A stretch of DNA of 6,546 nt from Desulfobacterales bacterium (GCA_020056865.1 JAGVGX010000072.1:1-6546); one strand, 5' to 3'. Positions 1 to 6,471 are shown, counted from the first letter of the stretch. Program-made: numbers and translations. The notes: generated by a model not told the origin, from the letters alone.

Positions 1-120
1 TCACAGGGTTCCCTGTTAAGCTTTAAATAAGCACCTGAACGTTTATGTTAAATGTATTGTCAATAAATAATCAATAAATGTCAAGAAAAAAATAATCTAA
101 ATCTTGTCTTCCGTCCCCTG
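1..120. other. Non-coding flank downstream of the antiporter
   Basis: No open frame of note. It holds CAGGGTTCCCTG (4-15), a five-base-arm palindrome, and a direct repeat of TCAATAAAT (60-68 and 71-79). On the minus strand TTGACA (84-79) is followed after 17 bases by GACAAT (61-56), four of six matches to a -10 box, which could be a promoter for a gene beyond the left edge. No convincing terminator for the antiporter is visible. Confidence 0.3.
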
Positions 121-2655
121 TCAGGGTCTTTTCCGGTCAGCCAAAAGGATCACATCACGCAGGGCTTTTTTGTTTTTTGCTCTCAACCATTTATTTTCAA
201 AATGAGGACTCTGAACAATCTGAGCAATAGCCGCCAGAGCACGAAGATGAAAATTACGCTCGTCTTTTGTTCCAGCAAGCACAAAAACAGCATAAACCAT
301 GGGGGTTGTTTCAGAAAAACGAATCCCTTCCTTACAGCGGGCCAAAAGAATACCAAACCGATGTGTTCCCTCGATAATAATGTGTGGGATGGCAATTCCC
401 GGGCTTATGGCTGTACTGCTTTCCTTTTCGCGCGCCATCAATAAATCAAAAAGCAACGCAGATGCTACATTCATTCTGGCAGACATCTCGTCGGCAACCA
501 TTTCAAATAATATCTTTGTTGTTACCGATCTATCAAGATCAATGACCATACATTCTTCAATAAATCCGTCAAATCGGTCTTTATATACCATATTGTCTTC
601 ACGAATGATTTTCTTTACTTCCTTTTTCAATGGTTGACCTGCCAGATCACTGGATGAAACCGTTTCAATCAGGTGCAAAAGAGCGTGTTCTCTGTTAATA
701 TCGAACCGAAGGGCAACTTCTTCCAGACTTTTCAACGATCCGACAACAGTTAACAAGTCACCTACTTCTAACATGGTAAACCCGTGTGAAATCAAGGTAT
801 GCCCTCGACGGCTGACGGATATGATAAGGGTATCCAAGGGCAATCGCAAGTCGCGCAGTGCCAGACCATGAAGGTTTGGGTTGCGGAGCTCCATTTCAGC
901 AATTCTCTGATTTTCTTCCATCCCCAAAAGCAGCGATGCGGCCGTAGGTGACCTTACAAAATGGTCGAGCAGACTCACAATGGCTGTTGCAGGATCAACA
1001 ATTAAAACACCCAGTTTATGAAAACGATCAAAATTATCACGATGATTTAAACGCACGACCAGGCTGCCGGTCCCAAAATGTTCATATGCCATTTCACATA
1101 TCCGGTAGTTTTCTTCATCGGAAAGCATACAAACAATGGCTTCAGCATTTCCGGCATCTATGTGTTTCAAAACATCCAGCGTCAAACCGGAAACAGGTAT
1201 AACATCAAAATCCGCCTGGTTGATATCGGCCCTGCTGATATCGGCTTCATGAGCTTCCAAAGACGCTATTTTTACCTGCCATCCGTGGGAGCTTAGCAGT
1301 CGGGCCAACGCAGCAGATTGTCCTTCCATACCAAAAATAATAGCATTTCGAACACCGTCAAACCCTGGAGTATCTGCACGGGAATGCGCTTCGCCTATCC
1401 GTCGGATTGCCCATTTACACATAGGAGGACCAATAATCTGATTCAACACAATCACCGAGATGATTACAGTGGCAAGGGCTGTCCCCCAATCCGGAAACTC
1501 TACAACAACCTGTTTGGCAAGTCCCAGACTAACACCTGCCTGAGTTATATATGCCATCCATGAAACGCGGTTATGATTCATGGGAGCACCAGCTAACACA
1601 CCCACGCTGAAAGCACCTGCAAATATGGATGCCATACGAACAAAAAAGATGATAAGCGCAACCGGCCAGGTTGCTGCCAGAACATCAAAAGACAGCGATG
1701 CACCGGTAAGTGTAAAAAACGCCACATAAACAACGGGTTCCATTTCGCGAAGGATCTTTGAAAACTCCTGTCTGTATCTGCTGAAGTTGGCGACTATAAA
1801 TCCACCCAGCATACAAATAAGCAAAGGCTCTAAAAGCACTTCAACAGACATCAGCTCGTGGGTAAATTTCCGAATCGCAGCAGACAAGGCAAAAACAAAA
1901 TATCCTGCCAGTAACGTGATACAGATTTTTGCAATACCATTCATGCGGCCGGAAAGGACAAGTTGCAATGCTTTTGCAAGGGTGTATCCCATGATCAAAG
2001 ATACTGCAAATTCAAAACCCAATAGTAAAATAATAGTAAGATCAGGCCTCAGGCCGGTTAAAAGCGCATCCGCAACCGAAGAGTTGGCTGCAAACAGTGT
2101 AATAACCACCACATCCGTAACCATGGTTACGCCTAACACCGTTTGCGTAAAAGGCCCTTTTGCTCGAAGTTCATTGACAATTGCCATAGCCGAAGACGGT
2201 GAGCGGGCAACCAGAATAGCGCCCGCAAGAATAGAAACTGCAATTCGGCTGGCAACAGGCATGGTCTTCATAAAAGGAATAAAATCGGACAACATAAAAA
2301 CCGTGAGACTTCCCAGCGTAAATGTACTCACAACAAGTCCCACAGTTATCCATGCGATGTTCTTAAAGTGATTTTTCAGTTCTTTTAAATATAACTCACT
2401 ACCTGCGGCAAAAGCGATAACCGCCAGTGACATCTCATCTATAAAACGCAGCTTTTCTGTTGTTTCCTGTGAAATCAAGCCTAAAACATAAGGCCCGACA
2501 AGAATACCGGTTAAAAGGAATCCGCTGATCAGAGGAAGTTCAGCCTTGGTAAAAAATACCCCGATCTGCTTGGAAGCAAGGGCGATCACAACAAAACCGA
2601 TCAACAAAAATAATAGGTCTATATAGCTTGCCATAAATTCATACATCCAAACCAT
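121..2655 (-). CDS. CPA2-type cation:proton antiporter with RCK (TrkA) and C-terminal PTS EIIA-2 domains
   Basis: An 844-residue inner-membrane protein predicted to exchange Na+ or K+ for H+. Residues about 12-412 form 12-13 hydrophobic segments typical of the Na+/H+ exchanger fold. The segment near 144-162 (AGAILVARSPSS) and Thr180-Asp181 match the ion-binding helices, with Asp181 the likely carboxylate. Residues about 436-565 look like a Rossmann RCK-N domain with a degenerate nucleotide loop (FGMEGQ, 441-446). About 585-650 resembles TrkA-C. Residues about 700-840 resemble a PTS EIIA type-2 (nitrogen-PTS-like) domain, with GIAIPH ending at His758 as the candidate phosphohistidine and a second conserved His803 in FHLRAL. 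Regulation by nucleotide or ion through RCK and by phosphorylation through EIIA is inferred. ATG at 2655 gives the longest frame but has no clear Shine-Dalgarno; ATGs at codons 4 and 8 are alternatives. Which ion is carried cannot be read from the sequence. It is divergent from the MarC-family gene. Confidence 0.9.
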   Translation of the reverse strand: MVWMYEFMASYIDLLFLLIGFVVIALASKQIGVFFTKAELPLISGFLLTGILVGPYVLGLISQETTEKLRFIDEMSLAVIAFAAGSELYLKELKNHFKNIAWITVGLVVSTFTLGSLTVFMLSDFIPFMKTMPVASRIAVSILAGAILVARSPSSAMAIVNELRAKGPFTQTVLGVTMVTDVVVITLFAANSSVADALLTGLRPDLTIILLLGFEFAVSLIMGYTLAKALQLVLSGRMNGIAKICITLLAGYFVFALSAAIRKFTHELMSVEVLLEPLLICMLGGFIVANFSRYRQEFSKILREMEPVVYVAFFTLTGASLSFDVLAATWPVALIIFFVRMASIFAGAFSVGVLAGAPMNHNRVSWMAYITQAGVSLGLAKQVVVEFPDWGTALATVIISVIVLNQIIGPPMCKWAIRRIGEAHSRADTPGFDGVRNAIIFGMEGQSAALARLLSSHGWQVKIASLEAHEADISRADINQADFDVIPVSGLTLDVLKHIDAGNAEAIVCMLSDEENYRICEMAYEHFGTGSLVVRLNHRDNFDRFHKLGVLIVDPATAIVSLLDHFVRSPTAASLLLGMEENQRIAEMELRNPNLHGLALRDLRLPLDTLIISVSRRGHTLISHGFTMLEVGDLLTVVGSLKSLEEVALRFDINREHALLHLIETVSSSDLAGQPLKKEVKKIIREDNMVYKDRFDGFIEECMVIDLDRSVTTKILFEMVADEMSARMNVASALLFDLLMAREKESSTAISPGIAIPHIIIEGTHRFGILLARCKEGIRFSETTPMVYAVFVLAGTKDERNFHLRALAAIAQIVQSPHFENKWLRAKNKKALRDVILLADRKRP

Positions 2656-2747
2656 ACGTGCAGATTATTTGATGGTTACAGATCGTACCAGAAGAACGCA
2701 AGTCCAACATTATTGTTTTGTTTTTTATATAATGCCTTTTTATTCAT

Positions 2748-2766
2748 GTTGACATAATATATCAAC
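2748..2766. promoter_or_regulatory. 19-bp imperfect palindrome containing TTGACA, possible operator
   Basis: GTTGACATAATATATCAAC is dyad-symmetric about position 2757, with 8 of 9 base pairs matching. It lies between the divergent antiporter and MarC-family genes. It contains a perfect plus-strand -35 hexamer, TTGACA (2749-2754), but the matching -10 at 17-18 bases spacing is poor (TTATTC or TATTCG at 2772-2778). A dyad overlapping a -35 element suits a repressor site for the plus-strand gene. The regulator is unknown. Confidence 0.35.
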
Positions 2767-2770
2767 CCGA

Positions 2771-2784
2771 TTTATTCGAATAAA
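2771..2784. promoter_or_regulatory. 14-bp perfect palindrome in the divergent intergenic region
   Basis: TTTATTCGAATAAA is a perfect inverted repeat with no spacer, starting four bases after the 19-bp dyad. It is AT-rich and has no following stable stem or T-run arrangement typical of a terminator for either gene. Its position, where the -10 region of a TTGACA promoter would fall, makes it a possible protein-binding site. This is inferred from symmetry and position only. Confidence 0.3.
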
Positions 2785-2898
2785 AAAGTTATTTTTATAA
2801 ACTATATGATTATATACAAAACAAATGAGGCAATTCAACATACTTTATGGTAATAGTTGACTATTCAATGGTAAAAATAATTTTTTTGAACCGCTAAG

Positions 2899-2903
2899 AA
2901 GGA
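2899..2903 (+). promoter_or_regulatory. Ribosome binding site of the MarC-family gene
   Basis: AAGGA stands five bases before the ATG at 2909, within the purine-rich run AAGAAGGAAAA. This fixes the start of the MarC-family gene. Confidence 0.75.
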
Positions 2904-2908
2904 AAATT

Positions 2909-3487
2909 ATGAAAGATTTCTGGCTGTGTTTTGTGCCGATTTTTGTGGCTGTGGACGCTATAGGCGTTTTGCCTATGTTTATCAGTTTTACCCAGGAGAT
3001 AGACCTCAGAAGAAAGCGGGTAATCATATGGCAATCCGTTGTTACCGCTTCAATTGTGGCGTTGGTTTTCCTTTATGCTGGGACATCGCTATTGAGAATT
3101 CTGGGAATTACCATCGCGGATTTTATGGTGGCAGGAGGCATACTCCTGTTTATCATCTCCATAACCGATCTGATAACAAACGAAAAAATACAACGGAAAT
3201 TAGACCCTGAAAGCCTGGGCGCTGTACCTTTAGGCGTACCTCTTATTGCTGGTCCTGCCCTGCTTACAACCTCAATTCTTCAGTTAAATGACCATGGTTT
3301 TTTAACGACGACCCTTGCGGTGATCAGCAATATACTGATTGCAGGTATTGTGTTTATGTTTTCCGAAGCCATCAATCGCTTTCTTGGAAAAGCCGGATCA
3401 AAAATAGCTTCCAAGATTGCAAGTCTCCTGCTTGCTTCCATAGGTGTTATGATTGTACGAAAAGGAATTACTCTGCTTTTTTTATGA
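2909..3487 (+). CDS. MarC family integral membrane protein
   Basis: A 192-residue, strongly hydrophobic protein, close to the usual length of about 200 for the MarC (UPF0056) family. About six membrane segments can be drawn: roughly 4-27, 40-60, 67-89, 105-125, 133-153 and 169-191. Family-like features are the early VAVDAIGVLPMF stretch (13-24), the charged loop around EKIQRKLDPESLG (92-104) and the conserved VPLIAGPALLTTSI motif (110-123). The family's transport role is unsettled: it was named from the E. coli marRAB locus but is not established as an antibiotic-resistance gene, and some members are proposed amino-acid exporters. The ATG at 2909 has a good Shine-Dalgarno. It is transcribed away from the antiporter and towards the polyamine cluster, ending 55 bases from the zinc-ribbon stop codon. 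Confidence 0.9.
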   Translation: MKDFWLCFVPIFVAVDAIGVLPMFISFTQEIDLRRKRVIIWQSVVTASIVALVFLYAGTSLLRILGITIADFMVAGGILLFIISITDLITNEKIQRKLDPESLGAVPLGVPLIAGPALLTTSILQLNDHGFLTTTLAVISNILIAGIVFMFSEAINRFLGKAGSKIASKIASLLLASIGVMIVRKGITLLFL

Positions 3488-3542
3488 ATCCTTTGCAGTG
3501 ACAGGGAAACCGGGAACATATCTCACAAAATTGCCGATTCTA

Positions 3543-3746
3543 TTATATATCGTAATCTTCGTAATTTTCTACCCTATGATGACAAGATGGGCAGTAAAAA
3601 TAATTCGGATATGGATCTTTTCCGCAAATCTGGCAGCGTTTTTTTGAATCCATTCTTTTTTTTCTGTTAAACATTGGGTATTCTTCAGACATTGAAGTCA
3701 TCGAATCTTGTGTTGACGTTGTTTTCATTTTACTTAAAGACTCCAT
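3543..3746 (-). CDS. Small zinc-ribbon protein, function unknown
   Basis: A 67-residue protein with a polar, Ser/Met/Lys-rich N-terminal part (1-37) and a C-terminal zinc-ribbon-like knuckle. Cys38 and Cys41 (CQIC) and Cys52 and Cys55 (CPSC, followed by His56-His57) form CxxC-x10-CxxC, suited to binding one Zn2+. The tail is acidic (VENYEDYDI). I do not recognise a named family. A small nucleic-acid or protein-binding zinc ribbon is the most that can be said. The start at 3746 is supported by a GGGG run nine bases upstream, with AAGGA a little further; internal Met codons at 7, 16 and 19 are alternatives. It lies 60 bases after speB on the same strand, so it may be the last gene of the polyamine transcript or be expressed separately. 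Confidence 0.65.
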   Translation of the reverse strand: MESLSKMKTTSTQDSMTSMSEEYPMFNRKKRMDSKKRCQICGKDPYPNYFYCPSCHHRVENYEDYDI

Positions 3747-3806
3747 TTGATTTTTCCCCGTCCTTTTCTAAGGAAAGTTGAAACATTTTTATAAATATCA
3801 AATTTA

Positions 3807-4727
3807 TTAAAAAAGAGCCCCTTTTGGTTGTTCAGGCCAAACAGTGATCTCCTTTTGAAGATAATAGGCAAGCTTGAATCCAAGCATCTTATAGATGAGT
3901 TTTGCAACAGCAAATACCGAGTTTTGATCGTGTTTGTTATAGGCAACCTCAACGACATCAAACCCTACAACATTTTTCTTCATAAAAATTTTATACAGCA
4001 AATCGAGCGCTTCCTGCCATAAAAAACCACCAGGTTCAGGTGTCCCCGTACTTCTAATAACGCTCCAGTCAAAAACATCCACATCCAATGTCAAATAAAC
4101 AGGATCAGGAAGATTGTCAATAAGCGTGTCAATATTGAAACCGGGCTTTCTATAATCCGCCATTGTGTATACTTGCAGATGTTCTGCTTCAATTATCCCG
4201 GCCTCTTCAATAGACATACTCCGAATGCCTATTTGTAGTATATTTTTTGTAAATTCTTTTAATCGTGCCATAACACACGCATGGCTCAATCGATCCTGTT
4301 GATATGTATCTCTTAAGTCCGCATGGGCGTCGAGTTGAATAACTGAAAGCTGTCCAAATTTTTCCTGCAATGCCTTATAATAACCGGTTGTCACGGAATG
4401 ATCTCCGCCCAACATCACCACGAATTTGTTTTCACGAATCAATAATCCGGCACAATCGTATATAGAGGCCTGCATTTTTTCTGAATTATTAGAAATTTCC
4501 GGTGGCATCACCGTAGCAATTCCCATACGAAACGGCTCACAACCAAGAATTTCATCGTAAAACTCCAGTTGATATGAAGCTTCAAGCACAGCATCGGGTC
4601 CCATGGCTGTACCGCCACCGTAACTTATCCCACCCTCGTAGGGGACCGGAAGGATAGCCACCGCAGCTGTCTTAAAATCAGTATATTTATCGCCAGGGTT
4701 TAGAAATTGTTTGGAATATAGTTCCAT
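3807..4727 (-). CDS. speB: Agmatinase (agmatine ureohydrolase), ureohydrolase family
   Basis: A cytoplasmic enzyme of 306 residues predicted to hydrolyse agmatine to putrescine and urea with a two-Mn2+ centre. All family metal-ligand motifs are present in order: GGDHS (107-111, His110), DAHAD (133-137, Asp133, His135, Asp137), LDVDVFD (214-220, Asp215 and Asp217) and DVVEV (257-261). The length is normal for the family. The substrate loop after the last Asp pair is unusual: the common DPxxxPGTGTP reads DWSVIRSTGTP here (Trp221, Arg225, Ser226). The ATG overlaps the speY stop codon as TGATG (4729-4725), and no strong Shine-Dalgarno precedes it, so translation is probably coupled to speY. The link with an arginine decarboxylase supports agmatine as substrate. 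A related guanidino-amine substrate is possible. Confidence 0.9.
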   Translation of the reverse strand: MELYSKQFLNPGDKYTDFKTAAVAILPVPYEGGISYGGGTAMGPDAVLEASYQLEFYDEILGCEPFRMGIATVMPPEISNNSEKMQASIYDCAGLLIRENKFVVMLGGDHSVTTGYYKALQEKFGQLSVIQLDAHADLRDTYQQDRLSHACVMARLKEFTKNILQIGIRSMSIEEAGIIEAEHLQVYTMADYRKPGFNIDTLIDNLPDPVYLTLDVDVFDWSVIRSTGTPEPGGFLWQEALDLLYKIFMKKNVVGFDVVEVAYNKHDQNSVFAVAKLIYKMLGFKLAYYLQKEITVWPEQPKGALF

Positions 4728-5797
4728 CAGGCGTTATCCAGTTTTTTAATATAAATCGGCATCTGTGATATTATATTTTTGAATGGCTTTTTTATACAGT
4801 TGTCAAGAACATAAGACCCAAGAATCGGGAAAATAAAACTGTATTCACCCCAAATTTGAACCAGTTTTTTCTCGTCCGCAGCGTTATATTTGCCCCAGGT
4901 CACCGCTTCACTGAAGGTGCATCCGGATAAACTGCCCTCTTTTTCTGATGCTGTACTGATTTGAAGCCCGCAGTCTGCACCTTCAAAATCAATTTTTAAA
5001 ATCTGATGAATTGTAGGTCCGGTTTGCTGAATAAAATTTTTGGGACCACCGCCCCCAAGTTCAACAAAACCGGTTTGTTCAGACGAAAAAACAATAGCCG
5101 CTGAATCAAATATATCTTTTTGCGCAGACAGCTTAACCGGGAATCCTTCCTTATCAGTTAAAACCAAATTCATGGCAATCGAATGATTGGCTAAAGAATC
5201 CCAAAAAATTGGCACCCCACATTCGGCTGCCCTGGCAACAAAGCTACGCTCAGGGTGCTTACTGTTTTTTAATACCCAGTTACCCAAAGCAAAATTAAAT
5301 TCCCAGCTTGAAAGGCCATCTTTATTCAAATGCTCTGCATAACAAGTTCTAACAAAATCACGAATAATACCGTCTTGTGCTTCAAGGGTTTCTTTTTCCC
5401 GTATGCCGATATCATATATTCGCGTATCACCGTGACGTCGGAGAATATCATCGTCGCATCCGGAAGAAATTGCCTTTACCGGAAGATTAAAAGCAAAATG
5501 CAAATCATGATATACCTGGGCGCCTGTCGAACAAATGACATCAACAAACCCGGATTCAAGCAATGAAATCACCAGGCCACCCATGCCGCCTGCAATTCCG
5601 GCACCGGATATGCCCAGCCAGATAACATCACCATCGTCAATCATCCGTTTGTAAAGTCGGGCACCTTTGTATACATTCCTTGCTTCAAAAGAGGTTTGTC
5701 CAAAAACGTTAACCAGATCCGTAATCGACATGTTCCTGGAAAGCGATGGAGGAATAATATCCGGCGCGTTCTTAAACATCGAATCTCTATGTATCAT
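4727..5797 (-). CDS. speY: Deoxyhypusine synthase-like protein, probable homospermidine synthase
   Basis: A 356-residue member of the deoxyhypusine synthase (DHS) family. These enzymes use NAD+ to cleave an aminobutyl group and pass it through a lysine imine to an amine acceptor. The catalytic lysine is clear: Lys303 in EAVTWGK (297-303), equal to human DHS Lys329. NAD-site elements include GISGAGIAGGMGG (62-74), STGAQVYHDL (90-99) and LGGGGPKN (247-254). Bacteria lack eIF5A, the DHS substrate. In Anabaena a DHS homologue named SpeY makes homospermidine, and the neighbours here (pdaD, speB) supply putrescine, so homospermidine synthesis is the likely role. Several pocket residues differ from human DHS as aligned from memory: Asp243 to Asn204, His288 to Asn254 and Asp316 to Leu290. 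The start is set at ATG 5797, preceded by GGGGAG four bases upstream; a TTG at 5809 would extend it by four codons but has no ribosome site. Confidence 0.85.
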   Translation of the reverse strand: MIHRDSMFKNAPDIIPPSLSRNMSITDLVNVFGQTSFEARNVYKGARLYKRMIDDGDVIWLGISGAGIAGGMGGLVISLLESGFVDVICSTGAQVYHDLHFAFNLPVKAISSGCDDDILRRHGDTRIYDIGIREKETLEAQDGIIRDFVRTCYAEHLNKDGLSSWEFNFALGNWVLKNSKHPERSFVARAAECGVPIFWDSLANHSIAMNLVLTDKEGFPVKLSAQKDIFDSAAIVFSSEQTGFVELGGGGPKNFIQQTGPTIHQILKIDFEGADCGLQISTASEKEGSLSGCTFSEAVTWGKYNAADEKKLVQIWGEYSFIFPILGSYVLDNCIKKPFKNIISQMPIYIKKLDNA

Positions 5798-5801
5798 TAT
5801 A

Positions 5802-5807
5802 CTCCCC
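5802..5807 (-). promoter_or_regulatory. Ribosome binding site of speY
   Basis: The minus strand reads GGGGAG four bases before the ATG at 5797. The spacing is short, but it supports this ATG over the TTG at 5809, which overlaps the site itself. Confidence 0.5.
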
Positions 5808-5827
5808 AATCTGATAATAACCGGAAC

Positions 5828-6382
5828 TTAATCCAGAAGCATCACTGCACATGCCAATGCAGTTGTCCAGAGACCGTCTTTATGGCCTTTTGCTGATTGA
5901 GCAATACTGCGAGATACAAACAGCTTCTGGCCAACCTTGTAAACCTGCTTGCGCTCATCCCAGGCAGCATCAGGATCCATTTCAATTCCCAAGGTTGAAG
6001 CAAGCATCGTAGCCGCAAGGTCTTCTGCATAATCTGCTGATTTTTTTACAGTTTCTCCAAATGCATGATGTTCACTCAGATATCCATATTGATTTTTATC
6101 TTTGGGTTGCGCCAATCCCACCGCTGCGGAGACGAGACGATTGGGTTCATTGGTATCTTCTCGAGCCATAACCACAAAGGTAATCTGACCTGCTTTTATT
6201 TCTTCTATACCTATTGTTTTTGATATAATCTTACACTCCGGAGGAAGAATGCTGGAAATATGAACCAGATTGCATTTTTCAATTCCTGCGTGTCTTAAAG
6301 CGATTTCAAAACTTTGCAGTTTATTTTTATGATACCCCATTCCTTTGGTGAAAAACATCCGTTTGGGTACGATCTTATACAT
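5828..6382 (-). CDS. pdaD: Pyruvoyl-dependent arginine decarboxylase proenzyme
   Basis: A 184-residue cytoplasmic proenzyme of the pyruvoyl arginine decarboxylase family best known from archaea (Methanocaldococcus PvlArgDC, about 165 residues). It converts arginine to agmatine and CO2, the first step of this cluster. The self-cleavage motif ISSILPP is present. Cleavage between Ser43 and Ser44 would give a beta chain of about 43 residues and an alpha chain of about 141 whose first serine becomes the pyruvoyl group. Asn38 in NLVHISS and Glu104 in YLSEHH align with Asn47 and the catalytic Glu109 of the M. jannaschii enzyme. The PKDK stretch (93-96) is also shared. The C-terminal part (about 125-184) is somewhat longer than in M. 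jannaschii. The ATG at 6382 has GGAGG seven bases upstream. A TTG at 6388 lies one base from that site and is rejected as start. speY follows after 30 bases. Confidence 0.92.
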   Translation of the reverse strand: MYKIVPKRMFFTKGMGYHKNKLQSFEIALRHAGIEKCNLVHISSILPPECKIISKTIGIEEIKAGQITFVVMAREDTNEPNRLVSAAVGLAQPKDKNQYGYLSEHHAFGETVKKSADYAEDLAATMLASTLGIEMDPDAAWDERKQVYKVGQKLFVSRSIAQSAKGHKDGLWTTALACAVMLLD

Positions 6383-6389
6383 TATCAAT

Positions 6390-6394
6390 CCTCC
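6390..6394 (-). promoter_or_regulatory. Ribosome binding site of pdaD
   Basis: A strong GGAGG on the minus strand, seven bases before the ATG at 6382 and only one base before the upstream in-frame TTG at 6388. It decides the start codon. Confidence 0.85.
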
Positions 6395-6408
6395 ATTTTT
6401 AAATTACT

Positions 6409-6437
6409 ATAATACATAAGGACACAAAGGACAGCAC
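6409..6437 (-). promoter_or_regulatory. Weak candidate promoter of the pdaD-speY-speB cluster
   Basis: The minus strand has TATTAT (6414-6409), five of six matches to a sigma-70 -10 box, which would give a short leader of about 20 bases. The -35 at 17 bases spacing is poor (GTGCTG, 6437-6432), so activation by a bound protein would be needed. A perfect TTGACA further upstream (6508-6503) has no good -10. The start of transcription is therefore uncertain. Confidence 0.25.
6418..6433. repeat. Short tandem direct repeat in the pdaD promoter region
   Basis: AAGGACA occurs at 6418-6424 and again at 6427-6433, a nine-base period. It falls just upstream of the candidate -10 box, between it and the expected -35. 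This could be a regulator site, or chance in a short repeat. Confidence 0.25.
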
Positions 6438-6451
6438 CTTGAGTAAAATCA

Positions 6452-6471
6452 GTTTCGTCTTACGAATAAAC
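6452..6471. promoter_or_regulatory. Inverted repeat upstream of pdaD, possible operator
   Basis: TTCGT (6454-6458) and ACGAA (6462-6466) form a perfect inverted repeat around CTT, flanked by GTT and AAC that extend the symmetry imperfectly. It lies about 70-90 bases upstream of the pdaD ATG. There is no coding reason for it and no T-run after it, so a protein-binding site is more likely than a terminator. Confidence 0.3.

Noticed and set aside
4..15. CAGGGTTCCCTG as a terminator hairpin
   Set aside because: Only five-base arms with a two-base centre, too tight to fold as a stem-loop, and no T-run beside it. Kept only as a palindrome.
116..126. CCCTGTCAGGG inverted repeat at the antiporter stop codon
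   Set aside because: The single-base centre leaves at most a three-base stem in RNA, and it is not followed by a T-run in the direction of transcription.
299..637. 112-codon plus-strand open frame
   Set aside because: Antisense to the EIIA and linker region of the antiporter, with no ribosome site and no recognisable motif.
1787..2371. 194-codon plus-strand open frame
   Set aside because: Lies wholly antisense to the antiporter membrane domain and its translation has no family-like features. The opposite frame has clear domain structure.
2909..3487. Multiple antibiotic resistance function for the MarC-family gene
   Set aside because: The family name is historical. Nothing in the sequence or context supports a resistance role.
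3761..3774. TCCTT-TTCT-AAGGA hairpin between speB and the zinc-ribbon gene as a terminator
   Set aside because: The stem is five weak pairs without a T-run on the minus strand. It could slightly mask the distal AAGGA but is not a terminator.
3734..3961. 75-codon minus-strand frame overlapping the end of speB
   Set aside because: Overlaps the well-supported speB frame for most of its length and its sequence looks random.
4727..5797. True deoxyhypusine synthase acting on eIF5A
   Set aside because: The organism appears bacterial (Shine-Dalgarno sites, gene content) and bacteria lack eIF5A. The substrate pocket also differs from DHS.
6383..6388. TTG at 6388 as the pdaD start
   Set aside because: Only one base separates it from GGAGG, whereas the ATG at 6382 has ideal spacing.
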